The notes: generated from the sequence alone by a model not told the origin. A DNA stretch of 64,000 bases from Malaya genurostris (GCF_030247185.1 NC_080571.1:164334352-164398351), one strand, 5' to 3'; shown: positions 44,270 through 55,422, numbered from the stretch's first letter. Numbers and translations: made by a program.

Positions 44270-46031
44270 CAACATCCAAAAGTTGCCCCGCTGAAACGAA
44301 TTTCCATACCCCGATTAGAATTATCTGCCGCTGTTATTACCGCACGTCTACATGAAAAAGTTTTCGCAGCTTTAGATATGATATGGCATCACATCGCAGG
44401 TAAACACAATCCAGCAGATCTCATCACGAAAGGCATGATCGTGGTCGATTTTTTGAGCAGTGATCTTTGGAACTATGGACCTACATGGTTGAAACTACCC
44501 GAAGCGGAATGGCCAGTGACAACACTACAGCAGAAATTACCGAAAGAAATTTTAGAACGACGAAGTATTGTGGCAGTAGTTCAAAGTGAACCGACTATTC
44601 ATGAAATGTTTAATCAATCATCACCATATAATCGATTAATTCGAATAACAGCATACTGCCTCCGCTTTACTACAGCATGTCGTCGTCAAGCGATCACCAA
44701 ATCGGCGAAAGAAACAACAATAGCACTTTCGGTTGATGAAATGTCTTTCGCCCGTGTGAGATTGATACAATTAGCCCAAACAGATACATTCGCAGATGAA
44801 ATGAGGACGATATTCTACGTGTCGGAGGTGGAATCAAGCTTTCCGAGCAGCCCTATCTGACCAAGCATCCAATCCTACTTCCCAGTATCCATCCATTTAC
44901 ACGATTAGTTACGATTAGTTGCCCATCATTATCATCTGAAATTGCTTCACGGTGGCGGCCGCGTTACCCTAGCTGCCATACGGCAGGAATATTGGCCAAT
45001 TCAAGGACGACGAGTAGTCAGCAACGTCATAAGAAACTGCTACAGATGTGCCCGTGCCTGTCCCGTTCCAGCCCAGCAACAAACCGGACAGCTGCCTGAA
45101 CAAAGAGTCACCCAGAGCAGACCATTTTCGGTTACCGCTGTTGATTACGCTGGTCCTGTATATTTAAAAGCCATACACAAGCGAGCATCACCTACCAAGG
45201 CATACTTGAGCATTTTTGTATGCCTTGTGATGAAAGCAGTACACATTGAGCTAGTCAGTGATTTGTCAACCCCCGCATTTTTAACTGCGCTACAACGATT
45301 CATCGCTCGCCGAGGCTCCCCTACTCATATGCACTCTGATAATGGCAAGATTTTCGAAGGCGCACGCAATGAACTGAATGCCTTATATAAAATGCTGCAA
45401 AACGAACAGACGACCGGAGAAATTGGCACCCATTGTGCAGTCAAAGGCATACAATGGCATATAACCTCACCAAAGGCTCCCCATTTTGGTGGATTATGGG
45501 AAGCAGCAGTAAAAGTTGCTAAGAAACATTTGCATCGCCAGCTGGGAAATGCGATGCATTCCTTTTAGGATATGGCAGAAATCGAAGCTGCAATGAACTC
45601 CCGACCGTTAACTCCTCTCACCGAGGATCCAAACGACTTGGCAGTCCTCACACCCGCACATTTTCTCATTGGTACTTCGATGTCCGCTCTTCCCGATGCA
45701 GACGTTAGCCAGATCCCGATCACACGTCTGGATCATTATCGGCGACTCCAGCATTCGAGTTCAATAGTGTTGGTACCAATGGAAAACGGAATACCTACAA
45801 GAATTGCAGAAGGAAAATAAACATATTCCTGCAAATATCGCATTTCAACCCGGCAGGATGATCATCGTTGTCGACGAGTTTCTTGCACCAGTAAAGTGGC
45901 CGTTAGCGAGGATCATCAACACAAACCCCGGACCTGATGGACTCACCCGCGTCGTAGAATTGAAGACCAGCAGAGGAATCATCCGTCGTCCCATCACTAA
46001 AGTGTGTCTGCTGCCCTACGAGAAAAACTAA
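44270..46031 (+). pseudogene. BEL pol remnant: RNase H edge and integrase
   Basis: It begins with the BEL RNase H start 'IPRLELSAAVITARLH' (44306-44355), then jumps at about 44375 to its end (WHHIAGKHNPADLITKG), so about 80 residues are missing. Integrase follows: zinc region, then the acidic positions VDYAGP, HSDNGKIF and HFGGLWEAAVK, all intact. Breaks: a shift near 44800, a 10-bp tandem duplication (acgattagtt, 44901-44920), a TAG at 45566-45568 and a shift near 45790. The conserved C-terminal domain (VKWPLARI, ending LLPYEKN) stops at 46031. Confidence 0.9.
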
Positions 46032-46141
46032 GCAAAATTTTCGGATAGTGTCGTAACAAAACAAAATTTTTAGTCCGCATAGTTGTTTTGATATCAATTG
46101 TTATGACATTTAGATAAGTCAAGGTGAAATTCAAGAATTTC

Positions 46142-46153
46142 AGGTGGCGGCGA
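46142..46153 (+). promoter_or_regulatory. BEL polypurine tract
   Basis: AGGTGGCGGCGA directly before the 3' LTR, the plus-strand primer site. It is not a perfect purine run but is like those of other BEL elements. Confidence 0.65.
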
Positions 46154-46472
46154 TGACAGTTTTCAATATTATGGGTATGAAAAGTTTAGCTGTAAGACAG
46201 TGTGGTCAGCCCAACTTGCTATAATTAAGTTCTTTAGAAAAGCTTTCCAAATTCACAACGTAGGTTTTAAATAGGCTTAGCTGAGAAATAAGCTTCTCTT
46301 TTCTGCTCGAACCGTTTAGTTAACCAGATCGTTTTGAAATATATCAATTTTGTGCTCAGTAGTGACGAGTTTCAATTTATAATTACCATTTCCGTTTGGC
46401 GGTGTTATTCGTTCTTTGCCGTGTGTGATATCCTATTATTAATCCGTTGAAAACTACGATCCTTCCCTAACA
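46154..46472 (+). repeat. BEL 3' LTR
   Basis: TGACAGTTTTCAATATTATG to CCTAACA. See the 5' LTR. Confidence 0.93.
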
Positions 46473-47449
46473 TATTGTATACCGAAAGATGAAATATTTT
46501 CCTTCACTATACTGTATGCGACCCATTTTTCAACCAGTTGTAGTTTGTAGTAGAATTTTCTGCTGATTTGCTATATAAAATGCATATGCGACTCAGAATA
46601 GTGTAATTGATCTAAAGACATGGACATAAAGCTGTTTTCTCTTTTGAAAAACGTGCTTAATCCACCTAGCAGTGAGATGATACTTTTTTTTATCATCCGC
46701 ATGTGTTTTTTTGCATGAATATTTTCTGTGTTTTAGTTCTTATGACATTATTTTAATCATCGCCGTTTTAAGCGGCAATTTGATATTTTAATCTGTAATG
46801 TCATTACTCTGTAATGTCGACACTGCAAATCTGATCGAATTTGAAACTAAACGTGTGACAATCGATTGATCCATGAATAGTGAGTTCCACTTTAGAGTTT
46901 ACGGTTATTTACGGTACTAACAAAATCGGAACCAGCATAACCGAAAACGATTCGTATGGTCATAAATCAATATGACGAATAAATTGCAATAGATTTGAGT
47001 CCAACTTTGAAGCTTTTTTGGATTGTCGTCTTCTATATCGGTATGAATCACCCTGTAATTCCAGAACCGGATAAAATTTAATAATTTTGTGTTTGACCAT
47101 AAATCCATCTAATTTGAATTTTTGTTTTTGAAATTCGATTTGGCCTTTTTTGAGAAAACGATTGAGCTTTGAGAAACGATTCAATACTGGAACCGGAATT
47201 CTGAAATCGGTGTAGCCGAAATCAGATAAATTCACCTCAGGAGCTGTATAGTTTACATTTGATTCAAACTGTTTGAAAATCAGTGTAGACATCTTTGAGA
47301 AATCGCAGAGAGAAATAAATTTTTTGGTACCTTCCGAATCGAAAACTGAATACCGCTAAAACTGAAATAAGTTTATTTGGATATCGACCATCCAAATCTA
47401 CAAACCCGATAAACCTGATAAATTTAAGTGAAATGGACATTTTAATAAT
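46473..47449. other. AT-rich, no gene recognised
   Basis: It contains minus-strand text with phrases such as 'ccctgtaattccagaaccgg' that resemble degraded dispersed mosquito repeats. The open frames (up to 110 codons on the minus strand near 46960-47292) look like translated repeat. Confidence 0.4.
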
Positions 47450-47810
47450 CACCACCCTGTATCCCCTGAACTATAAGTTGGATCTGACTAAAAAGCGAGA
47501 TGTTTTATAGGATCTTAAGATCTTTCATTTTAATCCTGTATTGTTCCTATATTTCATTTGAATCTTAGATCGGTTTAGCCATCTACGAGAAAAATGAGTA
47601 ACACTATTTCAATTTCGTTTCACATGTCATCCTGTAGTTCCGAAACCAGAAGTCGGATCAAAATGTAATTCAGGAACCTTGTTTGGGGCATACGACTTTT
47701 TATATGAATCTGAGAAAATCCGAGAACATTGTTGAGTCATCTCCGAGAAAATTGAGTGAAATTATTTATCACACATTCATTTGCTGATTTCGACGAACTG
47801 ATTCGAATGG
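47450..47810 (-). repeat. Inverted relative of the 23.75-24.12 kb repeat
   Basis: Read on the minus strand it shares the order 'attcg-tcagttcgtcga', 'agcaaatgaatgtgtgataaataat', 'caattttctcggagatgac' and 'catttttctcgtagatggct' with the plus strand at 23750-24120. The two copies are clearly diverged. Confidence 0.7.
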
Positions 47811-48540
47811 TATACCTTATGATAAAAAAAGAACCGGAATTTTCATTTTAAAATTCCCGTGCTTGTCCAATCGGTAAATTTTTATTCTCTCAACGTTGGC
47901 AACACTTTTATACACATTCTGTCAAATTTTGACGCATATCGTACGATTAGTTTTTGTTTGGCGTCTATACAAAGAAGTTGAAAAATTTTCGTGTGGCGAT
48001 TTTCATAATGGATGAAAATATAGAACAACGCCTTCGAAGCGCCATTCGGTCGATTGTTGTGCGGTTTCGACGTCATATTCGTAGATCCACACCTCATCAC
48101 CAGTTATGATGCATTCGATGAATGTGGGGTCACTATCTGCGTTGGAAATCATCTCTTTGGCCACATCAACACGACGCTGTTTTTTGAATGAAATTCAAGT
48201 TCGTTTATACCACCCGTATGTCTTTGTTTTTCCTAGACACGATTCACCAAAGACCTTTTCTAACATTTTCAACGTTTCGGAACACTTAAATCCATTTGCA
48301 ACACACAATTCGAAGCACGCACGTTGTTCTAAATTTTCATCCATTATAAAAATCGCCTCACGAAAATTTTTCCAATTCTTTGTATAGACGCCAAACAAAA
48401 ACTAATCGTAAGATATGCGCAACAGTTTGACAGAATGTGTATAAAAGTGTTGCCAACGTTGAGAGAATAAAAGTTTACCGATTGGACAAGCACGAGAATT
48501 TTAAAATGAAAATTCCGGTTCTTTTTTGATCATAAGGTAT
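47811..48540 (-). mobile_element. Foldback mariner derivative with about 220-bp inverted arms
   Basis: Arms at 47811-48030 and 48322-48540 are inverted copies of one another. Outer ends read TATACCTTATGAT and mirror it, with TA at the edge as in mariner elements. Each arm carries the same mariner 5' leader and first codons (ATGGATGAAAAT). The centre is an internal transposase piece. The native 3' end of the transposon is absent: the left arm is a second, inverted 5' end. Confidence 0.85.
48025..48345 (-). pseudogene. Mariner transposase, internally deleted
   Basis: The minus-strand start MDENLEQRACFELCVANGF reads through the DNA-binding region (TLKMLEKVFGESCLGKTKTYGWYKR), then jumps near 48185 to the catalytic region KKQRRVDVAKEMISNADSDP, IITGDEVWIYEYDVET. 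The Asp of ITGDE is the first catalytic residue of mariner-family enzymes. The other two acidic positions are lost. The protein ends at the junction with the inverted 5' arm. Confidence 0.85.
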
Positions 48541-48889
48541 GCGTGTTATGCTTTTTTTAGAATTTATTTTTGTAAGTAGTTTAAATCAATATAATTATGG
48601 AATTACTTTCAACTCGAAAAAGCTGCCATAATCTATGTCATATTCGAACAATTAAAGCTTGCTTCATTTAGAATTGGAACAAACTTTTGCTCATATTGTG
48701 GCGCTCCTAGTGAACGGATTTGGAAGTTCGTGGCGCCCACGTGTCGAGAATTTTGTCAACTTCACGTATGATTTTTGACATTCCGCAAATCGACTGTACT
48801 TTGTAAACAATCAACATGGAAGCCGAAAGAAGGGAAAAAATGTGGACAGTTATTTGAAAAATCCATTGTGGTCTGCATCTAGGCTATCT
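48437..48889 (+). repeat. Segmental duplication, source-like copy
   Basis: 453 bp, containing the outer half of the mariner right arm, its flank and the 5' part of the DD37E element. It is repeated at 50430-50857. Confidence 0.93.
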
Positions 48890-49730
48890 AAACATCTGAA
48901 ATTGCCCAGAAATATCGTACTGTCGACCGGAAACTGCGTGGTAAGATTTTGAAGACGATTAAGAGGAATCCTAATCTGTCGGACCGTGATTTGGCCAGAA
49001 AATTCGGTTCTGAATCCGTGAGGAGACCTCGACTCCGGGGAGGAATCAAGTCGTATCGAGCTAGCAAACAGCCAAATCGGGCCATGAAACAGAATAGTGT
49101 GGTCAAAATTCGTGAACGGAAACTATATGACCAGGTGCTGAACAAGTTCGACGGGTGTCTTCTGATGGACGATGAAACCTATGTCAATCCTGACTTCGGG
49201 CAAATCCCAGGTCAAAAGGTTTACTTGGCAACGGCTCGGGGGGATGTTCCAGCCAAACCTAAATTTGTTTTTGCCGACAAATTTGCAAGAAAATTTATGA
49301 TTTGGCAGGGCATTTGCAGCTGTGGCAAAAAACGAAAGTTTTCGTTACAAATAAGACAACGACATCGGAACTATACCAAAAACGAATTTTGCCGCTCATT
49401 CGATCCCACGACCATTCCGTAATGTTTTGGCCAAATTTGGCAAGCTGTCATTACACCAAAGTCGTTCAAGAATGGTATGCAGAGAAAGATGTCCAGTTTG
49501 TTCCGAATATCCTTAACCCACTTAACTGCTCTCAGCTCCGCCTTATTGAGAAATACTGGGCAATCATGAAGAGGAGACTGAAGGCAAAGGGAAAGGTTGT
49601 CAAAGATTTTAATCAGATGACGACCTGGTGGAATAAGATAGCTAACACGATGGACGAAGAAGGTGTGCGCCGCCTAATGAGCCGTGTTACCGGAAAAATT
49701 CGAGAATTCCTTCGAAACCGTGACGAATAA
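48816..49730 (+). pseudogene. Tc1/mariner transposase, DD37E type, inactivated
   Basis: A transposase that would cut and reinsert its own element. The start ATG at 48816 (MEAERRE) is followed by a frameshift. The DNA-binding part reads KHLKLPRNIV and PNLSDRDLARKFG; the catalytic part has LLMDDETYV (first Asp), FWPNLASCHY and LRLIEKYWAIMKRR (Glu). Counting from the Asn of FWPN gives 37 residues to the Glu, the DD37E spacing of the mosquito ITmD37E group. The second catalytic Asp is Asn (codon AAT, 49434-49436), so the enzyme would be dead even with the frame repaired. There is a frameshift near 49340. I could not define the terminal repeats. Confidence 0.87.
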
Positions 49731-50429
49731 TTTTATCCGTATTTTTTCTTAGAATTATGAAGAAAACGCTATATTTATACAAAAAATATCTTGAATTCAA
49801 TAATAAATAACTGAAATACAGTGCAAGCACCTCGTTGTTTTCGGCCGAGCGGGGGCGGGAGGAAAATACCGAAGGAGGATGTTTCTTTCTGTTCTATACG
49901 AAAAATCGTAACACTCTGTCAAAAATACGTTTTTTTCCTTTTTCTGTATTTTTTTCACTAATATATATTCACACTCTTAATCTTTTATAACAGACGTTAA
50001 TTGATTGTATTTGTATTTCTTCTGGTGAGATCTAGTGTGATTGCCACTTTGTTGAACTCGCTAATCACGATCGGTTATCGCGTATCACATTGTCACTTCG
50101 GAACTGACTAATTGTGCAACAACTCCGATTAATGGCTAGATACTGACTCACTGCTAACGGTTATATACACTATTTTATTTACTATTTGGAACTGATTAAT
50201 TGTGCAACAACTCCGATTAATGGCTAGATACTGACTCACTGCTAACCGACTACGACGACTTGAATTGTCTACGGGCCGACGCCCGAGACTTACGGCTATT
50301 TACCGCGCACTCTTTAAAACTGAACTAACTCCTAACTCTTCCCAACTGTGGGTTTTTAAGCTCCTAACATTTACTTTCGGGTGAAGCCCGAAGATTTTAG
50401 TACCAGCCGAGCTTGTGATTCTAAAAGTA
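49731..50429. other. Unclassified intergenic sequence
   Basis: The first 110 bases are AT-rich transposon 3' flank. Then comes 'cggccgagcgggggcgggagg', a sudden GC-rich patch, followed by AT-rich DNA with a 59-bp direct repeat. No open frame of note. It could be a solo LTR, but no partner copy is in the window. Confidence 0.4.
50100..50246. repeat. 59-bp direct repeat
   Basis: 'ggaactgactaattgtgcaa...' at 50100-50158 and 50188-50246, one mismatch, spaced by 29 bases. Confidence 0.95.
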
Positions 50430-50857
50430 GTGTATAAAAGTGTTGCCAACGTTGAGAGAATAAAAGTTTACCGATTGGACAAGCACGAGAATTTTAAAAT
50501 GAAAATTCTTGTGTTATGCTTTTTTTAGAATTTATTTTTGTAAGTAGTTTAAATCAATATAATTATGGAATTACTTTCAACTCGAAAAAGCTGCCATAAT
50601 CTATGTCATATTCGAACAATTAAAGCTTGCTTCATTTAGAATTGGAACAAACTTTTGCTCATATTGTGGCGCTCCTAGTGAACGGATTTGGAAGTTCGTG
50701 GCGCCCACGTGTCGAGAATTTTGTCAACTTCACGTATGATTTTTGACATTCCGCAAATCGACTGTACTTTGTAAACAATCAACATGGAAGCCGAAAGAAG
50801 GTAAAAAATGTGCACAGTTATTTGGAAAATCCATTGTGGTCTGCATCTAGGCTATCT
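50430..50857 (+). repeat. Segmental duplication, second copy
   Basis: 428 bp, nearly identical to 48437-48889 but lacking about 25 bases at the mariner outer end. It ends within the first transposase codons (ggctatct), then unrelated sequence follows. Confidence 0.93.
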
Positions 50858-51387
50858 TCTTCTTTCTTCCGAAGTTCTACCGAAAGCCGAGACCACTGTC
50901 ACTATGCTAAAGGCAGTTGTTTTTACAACATTGCTGCGCTGACTAATGCTCGGAACTGTCTATGGTTTTATAACAAAGTTGCGATGACTAATGCTCGAAA
51001 ATGTGCACGCTTCTATAATAAAGTTTATACCTGAAGGTTGCGGCTACGCTGATATGAGAGTTTCCTTCACAATTTTCTACTTTTTCTACAATACTAGCAA
51101 ATTCGAAGGAAAATTGGCTAAGGGCGCTGCATGCCCCCTTACTTACTGAGCTTGATGTTACCTGAAGGGTAGACATCAAGTCGAATGCGCCGGTTTATAA
51201 CATTGAGGTTTGTAGCTGCATCACAAATTTCCGTATTTATAATTACTATTACCGGATTTTTTTTCTTTTTTTTTTCTTTGTTTTTTGTTTTTCGTTTTTG
51301 GCTATACGCAGATTAAATTCCCTTACCTTACGGTGGCCCTTGTGTGTGTGTTTTCCTCTGACGCCATCCTGTTCCATGGTATGCTTC
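50858..51387. other. Non-coding stretch with a T-rich tract
   Basis: It contains a loose 46-bp tandem repeat ('gactaatgctcg', near 50941 and 50987) and a T-rich run at 51258-51300. No gene seen. It ends in CTTC, the target duplication of the next element. Confidence 0.45.
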
Positions 51388-51738
51388 TGTAGCTTCATCT
51401 GAACGCTGTCTATCACCGCGCGCCAACGCTACAAGCAACAAGCACGCGGTAGTTTTTATTGTCAGAAAGACAATCCGCAATCGCTTAGCAAAACGTACTT
51501 CTTTTGCTTTTGTGTCTCTACGATTGTTTCTGCTGATCTCTGCAGAAAAGTTTAGCTCACGCAAAACGAATTATACTGAATTTAAACAATAACCCTTTAT
51601 AACATTATTCCTATAGTTTCTAAGCGCCACATGATAAGGCACCTTCTGAAGTTGTATAAATACCCCCAGTTGTTAAGAATAAATTTCAGTCTTAAACCAA
51701 ACCTGAAGATAACTCATTTCTGCCGTAAACCGGCCAAA
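51388..51738 (+). repeat. CsRn1-type 5' LTR
   Basis: TGTAGCTTCATCTGAACGCT to GGCCAAA. It has a TATAAA at 51655-51660 and AATAAA at 51678-51683, spaced for start and polyadenylation of the element RNA. Confidence 0.94.
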
Positions 51739-51739
51739 G

Positions 51740-51757
51740 TGGTGACCCCGACGTGAT
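51740..51757 (+). promoter_or_regulatory. Primer binding site for tRNA-Trp
   Basis: TGGTGACCCCGACGTGAT is complementary over all 18 bases to the 3' end of insect tRNA-Trp as I know it. Confidence 0.87.
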
Positions 51758-51831
51758 CGTTAGAAAAAAGTTTTTAGAAGTTTCGTATTCTGCTGAACGC
51801 GTTCGAAGTAAAAACGGTCATTGAAGCTGTA

Positions 51832-52719
51832 GTGAAATGCCTGATTCTGATAAGGACTAATCGAAACCCGCTGGTGGCATGCAGCTGGAATCAATTAGTT
51901 CACCACGTCCCCCCCCCCCTGCCGAATATGAGCGAGTCAAATATTGAATCATACTTTATGTCGCTGGAGTTCTGGTTCGCTACAACTGGCATCGGTGGCG
52001 CCGTTCATGATACACGAAAATTTAACATTGTGATGGCACAGGTTCCCCCGTGCAAGCTGACGGAATTGAGATCGATTATTGACTGTGTGCTGACCAGTGA
52101 AAAATACACGTACGTAAAAAGAAAACTCATTGATCATTTCGCTGACAGTCAGCAGCGCCGTTTTCAGCTTGTTTTGTCAGATATGCCGCTCGGAGACATG
52201 AAACCCAGCAAACTATTCAATGATATGAGACGTGTTGCTGGTTATTCACTTGGTGAAAATGTGTTACTCGACTTATGGGCATCAAGACTACCCTCTTATG
52301 TCCAAGCAGCTGTGATCGCATCAAAAGGAGATGCTGCTGAAAGAACGACAATCGCCGATGCTATCGTCGAATCAATGAGTCTTCGTAATATCAGCACCTT
52401 GGATTCAGTTATGCATCCTGAACCGTCTGCATCACAATCTGTTCCTGAAAAATCATCCCCATGCAGCATAGAAAGCCTCCAACGAGAAATCGCGCAACTA
52501 TCGAGCAAGCTAGAAAAGGTACTCTCATCGCGTTGCGATAACACTTTTCGTGGTCATGCGCGCTCCCACTCGCGCAACGGTAAGAGGGGATGGACGTACC
52601 GTGACAAAACACCGCAAGACGAACAATGTTGGTATCATCGTGTTTTTGGAAATGAAGCGCACCGATGTCGAATGCCGTGTTCGTTCAGTCAGTCATCTGC
52701 TTCATCGAACAAACAATGA
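51832..52719 (+). pseudogene. CsRn1-type gag (open frame, 295 codons)
   Basis: The frame is open from 51832 to 52719; the native start may be the Met at about residue 33 (MSESNIESYFMSLEFWFATT). The capsid region shows 'DTRKFNIVMAQVPPCKLTEL', 'DSQQRRFQLVLSDMPLGDMKPSKLF' and 'LWASRLPSYVQAAV'. Near the C-terminus is the CHCC motif C266-WYH269-...-C279-RMP-C283, which replaces the usual CCHC knuckle and marks CsRn1 elements. This is the only part of the element with no break. I list it as a pseudogene because the element as a whole cannot function. Confidence 0.85.
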
Positions 52720-52770
52720 AATTATCCACTTGAACTTGCAAAAGAAGCCGGCGAACCTTCTAACACAAAC

Positions 52771-53298
52771 ATGAAATTTTTGATCGACACTGGAGCCGAC
52801 GTATCCGTGATTCCGAGAGGTTCCAGTTCAAGTAGGATGAAACCAACCGCATTGAAACTGTTCGCCACCAATGGAACATCCATCAATGTGTACGGAGAGG
52901 CTCTTCTAAAAGTTAACCTTGGTCTTCGCCGTGATTTTTTGTGGTCTTTTCTAATCGCTGAGGTCACAACGGGAATTATTGGTGCTGATTTTATAAGCCA
53001 TTTCGATTTATTAATTGATCTTAAACGAAATCGCCTCATAGACAATGTCACATTACTCGAATCGACAGGACAGCTTACACGTGTCAGTGAATATTCCTTA
53101 AAAACATTCAGTGCAGTTTCACCGTATGCTAAGTTGCTAGCCGAATTTCCCAACATAACGCGGTTAACTCTGCCAGGTACTGCAAGCAAATCATCAGTCG
53201 TCCACCGAATCGAAACAACCGGCCAACCCGTTTACGCTATACCGAGACGGTTACCACCAGACAAGCCGACGCAGCTCGCAGTGAATTTGAGCACCTGA
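52771..53298 (+). pseudogene. CsRn1-type protease and linker
   Basis: A retropepsin with the catalytic 'FLIDTGADVSVIP' at its start and 'GIIGADFI' (flap-end motif) about 70 residues later. It would cut the gag-pol polyprotein. Gag ends about 50 bases upstream in a different frame. The reading frame fails near 53270, before the RT fingers. Confidence 0.88.
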
Positions 53299-54340
53299 TG
53301 AAGCTTGGCATCTGCAGACGATCTAGTAGCAACTGGGTCAGCCCGCTTCACATGGTCAAGAAAGCCGACGGTTCTTGGCGTCCGTGTGGAGACTATCGTG
53401 CTCTAAATGCTCAGATCATTCCGGATCGATATCCACTACCGTACCTTCAGGATTTCACAATGAATTTGCAAGGTAAAACTATTTTTCGAAGGTCGATTTG
53501 CAAAAGGCGTTTCACCAAGTGCCGATCCATCCTGAAGACATCCCCAAGACGGCTATTACGACGCCATTCGGACTTTTTGAATTTTCATACATGACGTTTG
53601 GTATACGAAACGCGAGTCAGACGTTTCAAAGGCTGATTCATGAGGTCGTCCGCGGATTGGATTTCGTCTTTCCTTACAATGACGATTTATTCATCACCTC
53701 GTCATCACCTGAAGAACATCGCGACCATTTGCGTCAGCTGTTTGAGCGGTTACAGCAGCACAATTTAGCAATCAATGTTGCAAAGTGTGAACTTGGCCGA
53801 GCAGAAATTGTCGTTCTGAGTCATTCCGTCAACGCTGATGGAATCCGTCCTCTACCCGAACGAGTTAAAGCGATCGAAAAATTTTCGAAACCATCAACAG
53901 TTAAGGAGCTAAAAAGTTTTTTGGCAATGATAAACATTTATCGAAGATTCGTGCCAACTGCTATGGATGCATCTGACAAAGCAGCCGAAGCAGTACTACA
54001 TCAAATTGTTTACGGAAATATTCAGCCGCTAGGATTCTTCTCAAAGAAATTTGACGCAGCACAACTACGGTACAGTACCTACGATCGTGAGCTAACCGCG
54101 ATTTACCTTGCGGTGCGACATTTTAAGTATATGATAGAAGGACGCTGTTGCCATATCTATACAAATCACAAGCCGATCATATACGCCTTTCATCTGTAGC
54201 TCGACAAAGCATCTAATCGTCAAGCACGCCAACTGGACTACATCGGTCAAATAACAACAGATATTCGTCACATTAATGGCAAGGAAAACATCGTAGCAGA
54301 TTTATTATTCCGAATCACTGCAGTCCGTGCCATCCCAACC
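53298..54340 (+). pseudogene. CsRn1-type reverse transcriptase and RNase H
   Basis: RT landmarks: NWVSPLHMVKKADGSWRPCGDYR, a shift near 53490, then FHQVPIHPEDIPKTA, TPFGLFEF and the catalytic box read as YNDD (53675-53686), with the variable residue Asn where Leu, Ile or Val is usual; both Asp remain. After the thumb (IYRRFVPTAMD) the text jumps directly to RNase H (ASDKAAEAVLHQ), so about 60 residues of connector are deleted in frame. RNase H has 'RELTAIYLAVRHF', but its third Asp is Asn (TNHKP, 54174-54176). A TAG follows at about 54197; homology continues to NIVADLLFRI (54290-54315). Confidence 0.88.
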
Positions 54341-54420
54341 ATTGATTACGACGCACTTGCTAACAATCAGCAAACCGATGAGGAGCTACAAAACATTATT
54401 ACGGGAAATCAAAAACTTCG

Positions 54421-55146
54421 TTGAAGATGTTACTTTATACTATTCCAGGCAGTTCAAAGCAAGTGTATTGTGATTGCTCCGGTCAACAGATTCGACCGTT
54501 TATCACAAAACCATTTCGCAAGGATATACTACAAGCGACGCACAATCTCTCTCACCCCGGTACACATGCTACAGCCAAATTGATGACTCAACGATTCGTT
54601 TGGCCAAACATCAGGAGAGACAGCATCGCTTTCGCCAAGAATTGTCTACAGTGTCAACGGTCTAAGGTAACGCGCTACACTCAATCACCCGTTACCCGTT
54701 ACTCCGCACCAGACGATCGTTTTTCGCACATCAATATCGACATTGTGGGACCGTTTCCACCAAGCAATGGCAACCGTTACTGCTTGACAATCATCGACCG
54801 GTTCTCTCGATGGCCGGAAGCCATCCCTGTTCCTGACATGACTTCCACAACAATCGCTCAAGCACTTGTCACTGGATGGATAGCTCGATTCGGTGTACCT
54901 GCGTACATCACCACCGACCAAGGACGTCAATTTGAATCATCTCTATTTGCTGAGTTGGTTCGATTAATGGGCATCAGCCACCTGCGAACGACACCGTACC
55001 ACCCCCAAGCGAATGGAATCATCGAACGATGGCTTAAAGCAGCTATCCTTTGTCACAACCCGGACCACTGGTCGGATTACTTGCCAATGATCTTGCTTGG
55101 CTTACGGACAACTCACAAAGAAGACATTGAAGCAATGACTCCGTGA
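54421..55146 (+). pseudogene. CsRn1-type integrase, zinc and catalytic domains
   Basis: The HHCC zinc region (HNLSHPGTHATAKL ... CLQCQRSK) is followed by a catalytic core with all three acidic residues: INIDIVGPF, TTDQGRQFESS and NGIIERWLK. It would insert the cDNA into the genome. The core is cut after 'HKEDIEAMTP' at 55140, where a deletion removes the stretch before the C-terminal domain and shifts the frame. Confidence 0.9.
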
Positions 55147-55397
55147 GACCGTTGCTATCGCCCCCATATGATGGTCCATTTGAGGTGTTACGTCGAAATA
55201 AAAAATTCTTCAAAATTAGAGTAAAGAATAGAATGGTAAACGTTTCCATCGATCGGTTGAAACCAGCATATTCAACTGATGAGCAACAGCAGCTACACAG
55301 TAGTGTTGATCCCCCAGCTACCACAAATGTTGAACGTCGACCAGTGAAGGTGACCCGATTTGGTCGACGAGTCGTCATCCCACAATGCTTCAGCTAG
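55143..55397 (+). pseudogene. CsRn1-type integrase C-terminal domain
   Basis: SPPYDGPFEVLRRNKKFFKI and VNVSIDRLKPAY are the end of a gypsy-type integrase; the pol frame ends VIPQCFS at 55397, 16 bases before the purine tract. Confidence 0.87.
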
Positions 55398-55412
55398 ATC
55401 GACGCCTCGTCT

Positions 55413-55422
55413 AAGAGGGGAG
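55413..55422 (+). promoter_or_regulatory. CsRn1-type polypurine tract
   Basis: AAGAGGGGAG, three bases before the 3' LTR. Confidence 0.85.

Larger units (their letters stand above)
42463..46472 (+). mobile_element. BEL/Pao LTR retrotransposon, internally deleted
   Basis: Two LTRs of 321 and 319 bp, a primer binding site, a gag with cysteine motifs and a DDE integrase in the BEL order. Protease and RT are missing: gag text jumps at about 44270 into the start of RNase H, and most of RNase H is missing too. A clear 5-bp target duplication was not found (gttgt on the left, tattg on the right). With LTRs, primer site and purine tract present, it could once have been moved by another BEL copy's proteins. 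Confidence 0.9.

Noticed and set aside
42458..46477. 5-bp target duplication around the BEL element
   Set aside because: The flanks are gttgt and tattg; they do not match, so I do not claim one.
46960..47292. 110-residue minus-strand frame
   Set aside because: The sequence reads as a degraded dispersed repeat with 'ccctgtaattccagaaccgg' phrases; composition is repeat-like and no ORF neighbour supports it.
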